DNA of 64,000 bases from Phymatolithon calcareum (taxonomy: Eukaryota > Rhodophyta > Florideophyceae > Hapalidiales): positions 1,364,001 to 1,428,000 of the forward strand of contig OZ345370.1 in assembly GCA_977006965.1 (NCBI GenBank), given 5' to 3'. The notes beneath the pieces are model-generated. The model was given only the letters and a program-made list of their open reading frames with translations, had not been told where the DNA came from and made no database searches. Below, one piece after another: positions 9,621 to 21,689 of this stretch. How positions within the stretch are numbered: position 1 is the stretch's first letter; the number at the start of each line of letters is the position of its first letter. A program made the translations under genes and the position numbers.

Positions 9621-11109
9621 GACTTTGTTCATCTATGATATTGCTGCGGCTGATGTATTTAAAATAAAAGTTATTCTTACTCTTCGAAGTATTCCATTGC
9701 ATGGTGCATCGTTCATTCGAATAGCAGGGCAAGTGTTGTAGCGCACAGACTTCGATTAGGCTTTCAGACGTGCACTCGTCATTCTTGGAGAATAGAAAGA
9801 TAATTCGCTTGTCATAGAAAGGCGTCACCACCGCACCTTTGCAAAAAGGCTGGATGACATAACTAGCGCTAAGGGTTCGTCTGCCCGCACATCATTGATC
9901 GAGAGAACTCTGACAACACACCCTGAACGCTCTAAGCAGCGCATCGTTGCAGATTACCGAGTCTATCGGGGCTGAGTACGGACGCATCGTGCACGACGTG
10001 AACTCGAACGCGTGATTGGAAGTCGTGTTTGATTTACTACTGCCGCCAACTCTAATTCTGCAAATATCGTAAAAGATCTTAAACCTGATGAGCACAGCTT
10101 TCGAATTCAGTGGCGCGCAACGCACACTGTTTTCGCTGTCATATATCCAGTTCGTAAGCGCCCAGCTAGGCCCGGAGCGACGGACAGATGTTTCCGTACT
10201 AAACGTAATAGATCGAATCAAGAATGTCGCTTTAGTTCCGGAAGATAGATGTCCAGAACTGATGAGGGCGAACGGGAGGTCAGAAACCTTTAATCACTTG
10301 TCATGAGGCAATTGTCCGAGAGTAAAACACTTCTTGACCTCACATATCATTCCCCACTAATTGGCGTCACGTTTAATGTTGAGTACTGAATGAATAGTCA
10401 TCGTGCGTTGACATGGGGAGCAAGTTCGAAAACTATTGTTTCTATTTCTGGAAGCGGAAGCGGGGTGCACTTGGGCTGTAAATTATATATGCGAGTGATT
10501 GTTGCATTACGTTCGAGGGAAAAGTCAGTTGGCACTCTCCCCTCAAAGCTCAACAAATAGAAGCATCTAGATAAATTGATTTCGTCGCAGAATTTGCTTG
10601 TTTGCATCCACCACGAGGAGAAATTGCACGTACCCTTCGAACTCTACTGCCTCCTCACTGTTGCTGGTCGACCTATTTGTGGAGCAGAATTGTAGAATCT
10701 GCCCCTGCCGCAACTCGTTCCGCATTGTTTGCCCAGTCTTATTTCTGTAGGTTTTTCCACAAGAGGTCAATGAACCAAATTCCCAATGATGTGCAATATG
10801 ACGCAAATGAAACTGTAGAACTAAAGACGCAAACAAGGAAACGCTGTTTGTCCTATGGAAGGTTTCTTCTTGAATCAAGGAATAACGATTTTTCATTTCA
10901 GGTTTACTGTGCTGTGCAGTGAAATAGGATTATGCACAGAAGGAAGTTGACCTACGATCCTGAGGAAAGGACTACAGTGTCGAAACGTAGGACAATGAAA
11001 AAGGGAAACGTGCTTCAAGAGTCCGGCCTTCGATGAGCATCCCGAGGAAGTTGCTCATGTACAGAAGTTCGATCAGCACACAGTCTTCCAACAAGTACCT
11101 CCGTTAAAG
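9621..11109. other. Repeat-rich intergenic DNA, no gene
   Basis: Only short, motif-free frames occur on both strands. From about 11110 the sequence becomes similar to a second location in the window (24345-24520). Confidence 0.45.
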
Positions 11110-11360
11110 TTGATTTATTCTGCCTGTGAGAAAGACGGCACTTGCAAAATCCATTCTACATATCTTGATGCTCCTGAATTCGGCAAAGCTAAAGTCGTGA
11201 GGGCCTTCTCCAATGTATACTGTCTGCGAAACCTCTGGCTTGCTCATCTGTTGAGGGGCAAGAATTGTACGGGATTTTCTACGTCAGATATAAGTTTCAT
11301 AAACCACCGAGCCCCACTTTATCAGATATATTTACAACTTCTGTTGCGCTAAAATCGCTG
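11110..11360. repeat. Dispersed repeat, copy 1 (second copy near 24345-24520)
   Basis: The stretch containing CTTCTCCAATGTAT, TTTTCTACGTCAGATA, AAGTTTCATA, TTATCAGATATAT and ACAACTTCT recurs with small changes at about 24345-24520. In both places it ends next to a sequence like AAATCGCTG...CTACAGCT/TTACGGCT, which resembles the left edge of the AhpD-like duplication unit. The nature of the element is unknown. Confidence 0.6.
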
Positions 11361-14300
11361 CCTTACGGCTTTGACGTTTATGTACAGTTATAATAGGCCA
11401 TCAATCTGTTCAGCATAGCCAGGACACCCATCCACGATACAATTTCAACGATACCCGTTGCCGGAACGCCTTCCGCGGCAATGCGAACAGTGTCTTCACT
11501 GGGCCTCAACGGTTGTGAGAAGGCGTTCAGACATAATAAAAACACCGGTGCTTCCTGTTCACGAACCCTTTCATCCCTCGACAAAGCCTCCATCACAGCT
11601 CCTGTCCAATCGGTGCTCTGAGCGGCCTCAGTCACTATAGTCCTCAAGACAAGAGGGAGCCCACCCCTGGTCTGGTCGCTTTCATTTCTATTTCTCTCAT
11701 CCTCTTCATGCTTGTACAGAGCACCCATTTCCCTTTCAAGTGTTTCATTCCCAACATATGCAGAGAAGGCCTGCCCTACCGCATATTTCAGTATTTTTGG
11801 GAACATGCAGTCATCTCCGACAAGATGATCACGTAGCATCATCACAACAGTCTGCCGTACTTTCCAATCTGAAATGTCATCAATAACAGACAGCGTGTCT
11901 CCCAGAGTCATCGTGAGATATTCCCGGACCTCATTCTGCTCGCCCGGCAGTCCCCACGTATGCTGAAATTTATGCAGCAACGCAGACGGCATATGCCACA
12001 ACATTCGCAACTTCGTACCCCATCCCAATCCGTTACGAAAGTCTCTTTGCACCTCCTGCAGCTCGTCCATCGGTTTTCCTACGGCGTGATGACCTATGTT
12101 CCATCCAGTACCCGCGAGAAGGGGAGCCCCTTCAAGTACAATACCTTCCTCCAGATCAGTTCCAAGCAAGTCGTTCACGGTGTTGAGGTAACCCATGGCA
12201 CCGACAGCGAGAGCGTGCCGCTCCACGTCCTCTGTTGAGTAATGCGCGCTCAGGCCGCGAACAGCACTCTCTACTCCGACTGGAGGCAGAGCGCCTAAGG
12301 CAGCCCCGAAAGCGAAAGACGCTTCCTGTGCTGGTGTGCGTTTTTTTCCAGCGACGAGTTCATCCGCAGCTCCAAATCGTTTCAGACATACACAACTGTA
12401 TAACGCTTGTCAGATTGTGCGTGCAAAATTCATCACACGCTTGAGAACCGAAGGTCGCACGTATTACGGAAGTGGAACGTACCTATGCATCACGCAGTAC
12501 ATACAAGCTGCTCGTTCGCTCGCTGCGAACGTTGCGAGTGACAGCGACGTCAAGTCGAGACCGATGCCGAACATGGGCATCGGCATGTTAAAAAACGCTG
12601 GTACGGCTATTGATTGAAATTCAAAGGCACCGCGGAATAACAGTGAAACCGGTAATTCATTCGGCACAGCTCCGAGCACATCCTTCAATGTCGCAATGAA
12701 CGGGTACTTCTTTTTGATTACCGCGAACTCCGTACATTGCGGAAGTAGAGCCGCGTAGAGCGTACTTGATTTTTTTGGAGCCTCCACGGCTATCTCATTG
12801 CTGAATTTTCCCGCTGATTCGGACATTCTTAAACCGCGAGGCGTCAACTATTGACGGCACGCTCGTACGTACGTCCTTGGCAAGGAAGGCATGCACAGAT
12901 GCCTGCCAAGGGTTTGCATTAAGACACCAAACATCATGATCTCACTGCAGAGAAATGGAATATCATGCACAAATAACGTGTCTCCGCTGGTACATTCTCA
13001 TTGGGGGCGACAAGTCTATTTTTAAGAAAATAGTACATAAAGCTTGGGACGATTGGCCCGTAATAAAACGAACTGCTCATGACTTTGCCCAGAGTTATGC
13101 TGTGGAAAATTCGTTCGGTGCCCGCGCGAAGCAACAGATGATCCACTGCTTTATGGCTCTTTCAGTTATAGCCAACACCGCTGTTGGTGGTGATGACCAT
13201 CGTTGCAAGGATCAGGCATTCCTTGGCTCCGGGAACATGGTTTAGAGAGGATTGAAAAAGGCCGTGCGGGGCTTGAAGATGAAGTCATAGCAGGAGTTCG
13301 AAGCAGTTTTTTCGATCTACTTTTACTAAGATAAATTTCTGCGGAAAATGAGTGCAAATAAAAATTCCTTCGAACTCCTGCTACAACAGTTGTTGAAAAA
13401 ACTAAAATCGAATGCACTTCTGGAGACGATTGGCAGAGTCCTCTACATCAGCTTGAAGGCATTATCGCAGCTGCGACCTGATTTTTGAACGTTCATGTTG
13501 CGGCGACCGAGGATATGCTGGTGGTAATTGAAGATTTTCCTGTTCTGTAATGCCACTCGCGGGCGGAGCAGAATCTCTTCGGTTGCTGCGAAGGGACGCT
13601 CCCCGAAAAGGAACGCAGGAGGCAGAGAAGGCACTAGGGAAGCTGTAAGTTTCTCCATTAAGCTTCGAGTTGCGATATGGACTCGCAACAAATATGTTAG
13701 AATGGAAGAAGCTTAGGCCCTCAAAGTGTTGCTAGCCCCACAAGGGGAATAAGCTAAATGTATGAATGAATGGTGGTAATTGAGAAGACTTCCTTCGCAC
13801 GTCGCAGCCAGTCGTGTGGGGAGACTTGTACAATTCCCTCGGCACTAGAACCCATCTTGAATCATTGCAGAAGTGCGAGGACGACCTACTCAAGGTCGCT
13901 ACTAACGATACTCTGAAGCTATCTGGGCATCGGTCTCTCCAGAAGTCCATGTCGACCAATTCCTGGACAGTGTTCGCTCAGCACTTAACTCACCTTCGAA
14001 GCGCCTCGGTTCCTGACCACTGAGCAAGTCAGATGGGTGGTGAACTTCGCCATCGTAAGTTTTTCGAATCATGCACCCGCCTCCAGAGATACTGGTATCT
14101 TACTCAATCAATGCTACTTATGAAACCAAGGAGCAGAATACCGCTTAACTTGAGGGAAGAGTGGCAGTGAAACGTAAAGAAGCAACAGAGTTTTGATATA
14201 GTGGGCAAAGGTGCATTCCCCACTATATCTGGCTCAACAACAGCATTCAACAACGAAACTTAGATGTGCAACTTATAATTCAATCTGGGTTGTGTTCTTT

Positions 14301-14755
14301 GTGCTGTGCATTGACCGCCATTTTGTCCGATGGGAAACGAGGCTGGGTGCATGCAGTTGTACGCGATGATGCTTTTATTGAAGGGCTTGAACAGGCAGCT
14401 CGATTGGACGCCTGTGTTCCAAGATTTAAGAGAGAAACATCCCGCTTACATACATTCTTGCTATGTTAGAGTTCTGCTGAACCATCGTCTGCGTACTAGT
14501 GGGCTTCCTAGATCATGCAACGCATAGTTCCAGGAGATGTCCGCGGGAAACCTTGTTTTCCCGGGTCTCGGGAGTGCTTACGAGAGCTGCGGTGCAAGCG
14601 TACCCCAAATCGCCTGCTTCGCAGGTGTAACCAAGTGCGGAGAGAGCAAAAAAATCATGACCGAGGTTCTAGCAGCCGTCCTCTCCCTCTTCTTGAGTCG
14701 ATTCTTGTTCTAAATGTCGACTTTGAAACAAGCAGGCTTGCACACTGGAGATAGT
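11360..14755. repeat. Segmental duplication unit, copy 1
   Basis: This unit contains the AhpD-like gene (minus strand) plus ~1.9 kb of upstream DNA. It is matched almost base for base by about 29757-33600. Shared landmarks include CTGCAGAGAGATGGAATATCATGCAC-like text near 12940/31330, the block at 13250-13460 / 32120-32330, and 13810-14030 / 32685-32905. Relative to copy 2 it lacks two inserts (about 130 bp near 31420-31550 and about 380 bp near 31728-32112). Its right-hand ~230 bp (about 14490-14720) recurs a third time at 29540-29756. Confidence 0.85.
11378..12826 (-). CDS. AhpD-like (carboxymuconolactone decarboxylase superfamily) protein, copy 1, one intron
   Basis: Minus-strand gene with two exons: 12826-12483 and 12395-11378 (453 aa). 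The 87 bp intron (12482-12396) starts GTACGT, has a CTGAC-like branch site and ends ATACAG. Splicing removes two in-frame stops that are also present in copy 2. Exon 1 ends in the AhpD signature SERAACMYCVMH (Cys108, Cys111, His114), the redox CxxC plus His of alkylhydroperoxidase-like proteins. Exon 2 continues the helical fold (AFGAALGALPPVG... VERHALAVGAMGYLNTVNDLL) and ends with a second, related half without the CxxC (TGIVEIVSWMGVLAMLNRLMAYYN). The start is the first in-frame ATG; an upstream open frame begins only at TTG. The likely role is a peroxidase or a related oxidoreductase, with substrate unknown. A second copy lies at 29775-31211. Confidence 0.75.
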
Positions 14756-15843
14756 CGGGCTCTTCCCTAGCAAAATGAGGGGAGCTCAGTGAGTAGCCAG
14801 TCATCTCTATCGCGGTCTTCGTTGAGCGTGCGATCGCTGCGAGAGTGTGCGTTGGATTTTATCGTACGTGTGGCTCTTTCTCCTTGCCCTCTTCTGCGAT
14901 TGAGGGTCGGGCATGTCTTATCTAACGAGTGCAGTTATCGCGACAGATTCTAGATCGTCTCGTGTTGCGGAGCGTGGTGATCGACCGCAACACGAATGCA
15001 TGCAAATGGGTTGAAACTATGAGACCAGAACGGTTAGTTCTCGTGGGTAACATGAGTTTCGCGCATGAGAACGTGCTTTCAAGGTGAAGCGTCAATCAGG
15101 TTGGACTAACGTATAGCGCGAGACTTCTTGTAGGCATAGGGTAATCGCTATTTGCTTCTTGATAATAGTTTCGCGGGACAGCCGAACGACTTGCTTCTGA
15201 ATATGTTTCGGCCGTCTGGGCAAACGTTTTGGAACGTGTCACTCGTGCTCCATGAAGAACATGATACAACAGCGGAAAGAAGGCGAAACTGACCGCTTTT
15301 CGTTTATACAACAGCTGCAAATTCGTAAACAATTCTCAACAAAGTATGCATTTCGTGTAGAGTGTGATTTGTACAGTACCGTATTTGCATTTCCAAAAAA
15401 TGGTATTTCTTGTTTTATAAATTCCCCAATAAACTTTACCAAAAAAAGTACAGGAATGACAAGGATCCGCTTTCTGGACGAACCGGGACACGTGAGCGAC
15501 GCGGCACTGAGCCTTCCGTGGTATGATTCGGGCCCTCGCGCTTCCTGTGTCGCCTTCGGGTAGCACGACGTGACGCTATAAAATGAACAGCGACGTCTCC
15601 TTGTAGTGCAGAGTGTCACCATGGGCTCCCACCGATGCAGTACACCTTGACATAAGCCGAGAGAACTCCGACGCATTCCTCCGTGTCGGAAAGCGTGTTC
15701 CTACTGCAACCCTTTTCCTGAAACCGATCCTCCACCGCGGGATAGATTTCCACGGAAAACCGTGAAACATGGTCAAGAAGCCCTTGCTCATGTTTGACGG
15801 TTTTCAGTGGAAATCACCGGTCGGGCACCGGTGAGCCTCTTCG
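14756..15843. other. Repeat-derived DNA with hairpins, no gene
   Basis: No gene is supported. Features seen: a perfect 11 bp stem at 14960-14970/14985-14995 (TCGTGTTGCGG and its complement); a stretch at about 15250-15430 that is similar to 34025-34110 plus 34670-34740; and the short perfect hairpin TCACCGGT-CGGGC-ACCGGTGA at 15814-15834. Confidence 0.5.
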
Positions 15844-16077
15844 CTCTCACGTGGTCATCAACTGCAACAGTCTAGAGCCATAAAATGTCTCTAGCAGGTT
15901 GCAGTCGATCACCATGTGCGAGAGAATGGGCTATTGTGCCAGTGATATTATCATCGGCGCTCTCACGTGGTCCTCCACTGCAACAATCTCTTGAGTCATA
16001 AAATGTCTCAAGGAGATTCGCAGTGGATCATCATGTGAGAGAGTATGGGCTATTGTGCCGATGATATTATCATCGGC
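15844..16077. repeat. Two tandem ~116 bp units, each a long hairpin
   Basis: Unit 1 (15844-15959) and unit 2 (15960-16077) share their ends (CTCTCACGTGGTC..., GGGCTATTGTGCC..GATATTATCATCGGCG) and a loop with CATAAAATGTCT. In each unit the first ~80 bases fold back on themselves. The stem tip is CTAGAG/CTCTAG in unit 1 and TTGAG/CTCAA in unit 2, so both arms changed together around a conserved loop. A 21 bp palindrome (16057-16077, GCCGATGATATTATCATCGGC) closes unit 2. Confidence 0.75.
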
Positions 16078-16109
16078 GCAATATTCCGCCACTGGCGATA
16101 GTAATTGAA

Positions 16110-17620
16110 TAGTATTGTGTTGTATTCTGCGTTTCCCCCAAGTGAGGTTTGCAATGCTTGGAGTGGAGAATCCAAACGCTCGAGCCCCTTCCCTGACTCC
16201 TGGACGTCCGACCTCCTTGTGGCGCGACGGGAAACATGCCGGAAACTTCGGTGTCCATCCCCTCATTCCCATCCACAAGAACGGACCTGCGCACATCCCC
16301 GGGAATTGCGGCAATTCCCGGGCAATTCAATTGCCGTCCAATAACGCTTCTTAGCCAAGTGGCAAAGATTATTGACTCCGCGATGGACTCCGCGATACGC
16401 GAACGGTACAAATTTCCACAAGTTCTAATTGGGCTTCTAGAAGAACAAAAGGGACGGAACTAGCGATCCTGAGAGCGGCGACTACCATAAGGAGAACCCA
16501 CCGATTTGTCGCGGTCCTAGACTTGTCCTCCGCTTACGAACGCGTCTCAAGAGATATCCTCCAACGTATAAACCCAAAGAGATGACAGAGATGGCCAAGT
16601 ACTTACGGAAGCCGTCGTTGATCACCGCAGCTAGAGACGAAGAGAACCAGTAGCTCCTGATTGATCGCGGAGTTACCTAGGACTTGTCCCTGAGTCCTTG
16701 TCTCTACAACATGTTTATGGACACTATTGCCGTGAATGTCGCGGGAGTGTCACCACGCTTATCAACGTACCCAATCCTCTTCCCAGACGAAGTCCAGTTA
16801 CAAGCAAAAAAAACTCGGATGGCATGCAGTGGCTGTTAGATGCAGCGACTGGCTGGCAAGAGGGAACGACATTACACGGAATGCCAAAAAAGGAAAAAGC
16901 GAGGTGCCAGTATACCCGGATCTCTTCTAGAGCATATTCAGACTTGCAGGGTCCGAGCTCCACGAAACTCGCCGACTGAAATACCTCGATACAACGATCG
17001 ATTACACAGGCGTAACCGACCATGTAACTCGGAAACGCCTCGCCAAAGCAAAACGCATACTCCTTGCCCTCCGGGATATTGGCGTTACGGTTAAAGGGCG
17101 GACGACAACAGAATGCATCTCCGTCTATAAGCCCTGCTCCAGTGTCGATGGGAATACGCACTACACCTAACGCCGTGGTCGAAGTCAATTCAAGCTCATG
17201 TGGACCAGGTAGAAGGACTGTTCTACTCCCTCATATTGGCCACTTTGCTAAGCGGAATAATGATCGAATGCGAACGCTGTGCAGAATCACACCTCCAGAG
17301 CTATGACGCAAGAAAATTAGAGAGCACTTTGCGCTGCCACTCCTACATTTAAAACGGAACCTGGAGGTAAGGAAGCACGACGAGGGCAAGGATGAGGATT
17401 TGGCACAGGCGCAGAGGGATATCTAATTCCTCGAAGAACACCACGTCCGAGCCAAGAGGGTCGCGGACGGAAAGGCCACTCACAAGGAAGAGAAACTGCG
17501 AATCTGCAGGGCATGAAGCGAGACGGAGAAGGACAAAAACCGCAAAATCGCTGTGGATATGAACGGGAATCAAAACCCCGTAATCCAAATTAAGTCAGAA
17601 AACACAGACTCTAAGTAGTC
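16110..17620 (+). pseudogene. Decayed LINE reverse transcriptase
   Basis: Fragments of one non-LTR reverse transcriptase occur in shifting frames. NCRPITLLSQVAKIIDSAMD lies at about 16330-16390; FVAVLDLSSAYERVSRDIL at about 16508-16565 is the motif A region; and YPILFPDEVQLQAK at about 16767-16808 stands where functional elements have FADD, so the catalytic pair is altered. Then come LLDAATGWQEG and RLKYLDTTIDYTGVTDHV near 16970-17020, and RILLALRDIGVTVKG near 17050-17100. Several stops and frameshifts make this a dead copy. The extreme 3' part (17300-17620) shows LINE C-terminus-like basic sequence but is too decayed to place. This family may also account for the short matches at 18239-18292 and 18511-18540. 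Confidence 0.8.
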
Positions 17621-18238
17621 AAGTCGTTTTTCCGCTGCTTCTCCCCGCGAAACCCCTCGACCTATGTCGAAAACTATGATGAACTAGCGACGATGCAGTT
17701 GGAAACCCTTCGACGAAACGTAGCGCAAAAACAAATGGATGGCAGAGTAGACGAGGACGTGAAACAAGCGATCGAAAAATTGAAGATTCTAGAAATCGAG
17801 ATGAAAGAGGAAATGATGATGTGATGGTAGCGGTGATGCATTGTAGTCTTTACCAAAAACACTTCTTGATCTAGTACACATTGAAGCACTGCTCTTCCAG
17901 TGGCACCGTCAGCCACAGGGCAACAGGACGCTTCGGTGGATCACGGCAATTTTGTGCCGTTTGTTAGCTCGGTAGCATCTGAATCCAAGCGCCACTGATC
18001 TCTAAGGGGTCAACTCGGAGCACGTAAAGCATATCACGTTCTTCAAAAGCCGACGACCCTTTTTTCGGAAGTTTTTGTAGTCGTTATGAATGCATGCTCG
18101 TTCACGTCTTGCTATCCAACGATTTTCACCAGAGTCGCGAGGAAGGAAGAGTGTAAGACTGATCTCTAAGCGACCCTTTGAGATTTGAAAACTGAATCCT
18201 CGTAGCAACGCGAGGATACCATTCGAAGCCAAGTCTAT
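17621..18238 (+). other. Intergenic; short coiled-coil-like frame
   Basis: A plus-strand frame ending at 17824 (TYVENYDELATMQLETLRRN... through MKEEMMM) is strongly charged and helix-forming, and looks like the C-terminal end of a protein or a retroelement ORF1. It has no start of its own. The rest holds nothing I recognise. Confidence 0.3.
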
Positions 18239-18540
18239 TTTATTGTATTGCGTCATATTCTGCACTTCCTCCAAGTGAGGTTAGCATCGCTTCGAAAGTC
18301 TAAGTTTCTCCATTCTGTACTATCCTGTGCGATATGAAGAGATATTTGTACGTTTCGGTGGGACACGTCGCTGCAGAATGACTCCGGGGTTTGGCTTAAC
18401 ACACTGAAGTAACACTTGAGTCTTTATAATCCCTCGGATATCGTATCCCATGTCCATGCATATGCTCATTGTGATGTTTGACAGTCCACCACAGCACCTT
18501 TCGAAATGCGCATTGGAGTGGAGAAGCCAAACGCTCTAGC
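18239..18540. repeat. LINE-family fragment split by a ~220 bp insert
   Basis: TTCCTCCAAGTGAGGTTAGC (18267-18286) and TTGGAGTGGAGAAGCCAAAC (about 18513-18532) match adjoining parts of the LINE region at 16134-16178 (CAAGTGAGGTTTGC...TTGGAGTGGAGAATCCAAAC). The DNA between them (about 18293-18512) starts CGAAAG and ends near CTTTCGAAA, so it may be a small insertion with short inverted ends. Confidence 0.5.
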
Positions 18541-19749
18541 TATTTGACGGAAATTTTCCCTTAACTGAGAGGCACTTTCCCTCAATTGAGGGAAAGAGAT
18601 TCATATAATTTTTAGCACATGAAATCTACTCGCTATCAAGCACATCAATAGCGTCAAGCTCATAGATGTCTTCAACATGCTTAGTGAAGAAGTTCCTAAC
18701 AGTAGAAGTGTCGCAAATGTATACTGTAGCACTATCAAGCCTGTTACATGGGGAGCACACAATGGTCGACGTCTTGAATTTTTAAACTCTGCAGTTGTTT
18801 TGCACAACAAATGTAGTCATGATGACATCCGCAGTCATCCTTTTATTTTTTAGGGGTAACGTGTCTTCCAACACTGCTCTCGAATGCAAATGTACGTTCT
18901 GGGGCGACTGAACGTCGACAAGTAAAGCGCGCGTCAAGTGCTATCGATGAGTTGCTCGCCCGGCACTTCACAATACCTTCGCTGCGTCATGTGCTGCTGA
19001 CACTTTGCATAGGCACTAGAGAATAAGAGCCAACTAACAACCTAGAAAATAGCCAAAAGAGTTAGATGACCACTATAAACTAGAGCGCACTTGTTGAATC
19101 TCTGCAGATTCAACATTCACCAAGTATGAATTCCCACGTGCAATGCGCCTTATACCGGAATAAGCGGCCACAAGACAGCAAAAAACTGCTATACCGTGGG
19201 CCATCTCGCCTTCAAAATCTCTTTGACACACTGTGCTTTCTGCGGTCATTCGCGGGATCAGCAGAATCTTGACCGAGCGACCAGCGCTACTGCGCAGAGT
19301 ACATGTCGCCTTTTTCACATGGTTGCACTCTGAATGATATCAACCGGAGGTATTCGGCCACCGGCATCTCTGTTTTCGAAGAAGAAGGGCTGGGGAAATA
19401 TTTCTTCGGCCTGGTAGACTTCCAGAAAGCGCTCTCAGCGCCAAACTCAACCTTACCATGTGGAGGAGTATTTCGAAAAACTTAATAGGCTCTGTCTCTG
19501 TAGTCTCTTTTCGCCCTTTCTTTTCAGCTTTGCGGACGTCCAAGCAGAAAGTTTTCGCAGGTGAACTTGGGGAAACATCGTCACCACGCAATCGTACTTC
19601 GAATGAAGTCCAATACCACAATTTTCAGATAAGTCTCCGTTTAGAGTGCGAAGTTTCCAGAACTGAGAGAAAAATCGTCCCTCAAACGGACATAGAACTT
19701 TCCGCTTATACCTTGGCACCGAATGAGCGCTAGTATTCGGCTCGCGGTC
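18541..19749. other. Repeat-rich DNA upstream of the Ty3/gypsy-like element
   Basis: No intact gene. A 22 bp perfect palindrome (CTTTCCCTCAATTGAGGGAAAG) sits at about 18577-18598. The stretch 19500-19750 may be the decayed gag/protease portion of the retroelement that follows, but I could not define a long terminal repeat. Confidence 0.4.
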
Positions 19750-19753
19750 AGGC

Positions 19754-20985
19754 GTGATGACATCAAGTTCCCCGTGCGATGGCTGGTCCCAGGGGCCTCT
19801 ACTTGGGCGACCAATACTCGAAGCACTTGGACTAGACACAAAAGGCGTCCTTGAAGCAGCATTTGATCGATATGAAGGTGTTGTGGAAGCTAATTATCTT
19901 ATCAATGAAATGCAGTATCTTGAAGGATCTATTGCGCGAATTATGTCAGATGGAGTATATCATTCCGACAGGGCAGCGTATTACGATGACGGATCTAACA
20001 GTGATGAAGATTGGTTGGACTTGGGTATCGATACTAAGGAAGAGATCGACAAATCTCTGGCCAGAATGGTGACTAAAGCAGCGGAAAAAGGGCTGACAGA
20101 ATCTGGACAGGAATCGTTAAGCGAGATATTAGAAACGTATCGATACGTTTTCAGATTACGCCTTGGAAATGACCCGCCTGCTAAGCTCGAGCCGATGAAA
20201 GTCATATTGAGCCCCGGCACCACACCACTAATATGCGAGCAGAGGCGATACTCAGCAGATCAACGCGACCTCATGTTCAAATATATGTCCAAGCAACAGG
20301 AGTATGGATTTATTGCGCCTAACTCAAACGCAACGTTGGCCGCGGCACCCCTAATGGCACCCAAAGCACCACCAGCAAATTATCGAGTGACATTCGATCT
20401 AACCCCGGGGAATGCAAGAACTGTACCTGTGTTTTGGCCAATGCCGAATATTGATGCAGAACTCATGGATGTTGCTGGGAGCTAGTTCTTTGCTACGATG
20501 GACTTTTGCAGCAGGTACTCGCAACTACCCCTGGACGAAGAAGGTCAGAATGCTCACAGTTTCCACACACCATTCGGGATATTCAAGCCACTACGGACAT
20601 TACAAGGTGCGATGAACAGCGGAGCGAATTCTCAATCCCGAGTCGAACCATGCTTTGTGAGCCTGCGAGAATTTTCAAGGCTTGGCTTGACGATTTTCTG
20701 TTTCACACAAAAACAGAGCAAGCGTTTCAAGTGCATTGAGAGAGTTTCTCAAAATTTGTGTGCAGAGAAATCTCAAAATCAGTGCAAGGAAGTCTGTGCT
20801 ATTCACCAAGCAAGTACGTTGGTGTAGCCGATGGATTGATGAACATGGGATACAATGTGATCTCCGGAGACTCAGTGGCCTCAAGAAGCTACATATACCC
20901 AAAAATGCAGCAGATACTTACACTGCGTCCAGTGGATTGCCTCAAGTATATCTGATTTTGCACATCAAGGTGAAGCGCTACGACT
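19754..20985 (+). pseudogene. Ty3/gypsy-like protease end and reverse transcriptase
   Basis: The LLGRPILEALGLD-type end of a protease is followed by a spacer and then RT. PMKVILSPGTTPLICEQRRY leads into the fingers, YRVTFDLTPGNARTVPVFWPMP follows, and the next frame carries FATMDFCSRYSQLPLDEEG (motif A region), then HTPFGIFKPLRTLQGAMN. The frame after that holds the active-site strand as WLDDFLFHTKTEQAF. At least three frame changes or stops lie within the domain, so no functional enzyme can be made. The composition is AT-richer than that of host genes. Confidence 0.8.
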
Positions 20986-21066
20986 TCTTACGCCAAAGCA
21001 GGATCACGAAAAAAGAAAGCGGTTCAAAAATTTTCCCTGGAGAGCCTCGGATGGGGATCAGATCAT

Positions 21067-21555
21067 GAACGATCGTTCAAGTCGTTGGAAGAAACTCTCC
21101 GCAATTCGGTAAAGCTATCGCACCGAGACTATGGCAAAGCGATCTGTACATTTACGGATGCCTCGGATGCACATTGGGCTGTCGTGGTCACGCAATGTGA
21201 TGAGAGTGAACTGACCAAGGACATAATGTTGCAAAAACATGAGCCGTTAGCAATTCTTAGTTCATTGTTCAAGAGAGCACAAGAACGATGGAGCACATTC
21301 GAGAAGGAAGCTTATGCAATTATGAAGTGTTTCCGGAAACTCGACTAAATGCTCGCTGGGGAAGCAAACATCCATCTATACACTGATCATAGAAACCTGC
21401 TATTTGCATTTCATCTGAAGGCAATAGTACAGACGATCAGCAACAACGTGATCAGCAAAGTTCAAAGATGGGCTGCTTACCTATATGCCTTCTCGTACGC
21501 AATTAATCATGTGGAGGCCTTGCGAAACGTTATGCCTGATATTGTGTCAAGGTGA
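21067..21555 (+). pseudogene. Ty3/gypsy-like RNase H
   Basis: The segment reads ICTFTDASDAHWAVVVTQ (first catalytic Asp), RWSTFEKEAYAIMKCFRKLD (Glu), a stop at 21346-21348, then IHLYTDHRNLLFAF (Asp) and HVEALRNVMPDIVSR (degenerate last motif). This is the usual RNase H tail of a gypsy RT with one in-frame stop. Confidence 0.8.
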
Positions 21556-21689
21556 CTGTCTGGGTACAGAGGCAAGAAAATCATGAACCGCAGGATTTCT
21601 GAAATATCGATGGAAAATGACATCGCGACAGCGAAGATTTTGTATGGCCAACAACACAAATGATAATCGCGGAACAGAAAAAACATGAA

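Noticed and set aside
15844-16077. CRISPR-like array
   Set aside because: Only two units, each a hairpin without spacers, in eukaryotic DNA.
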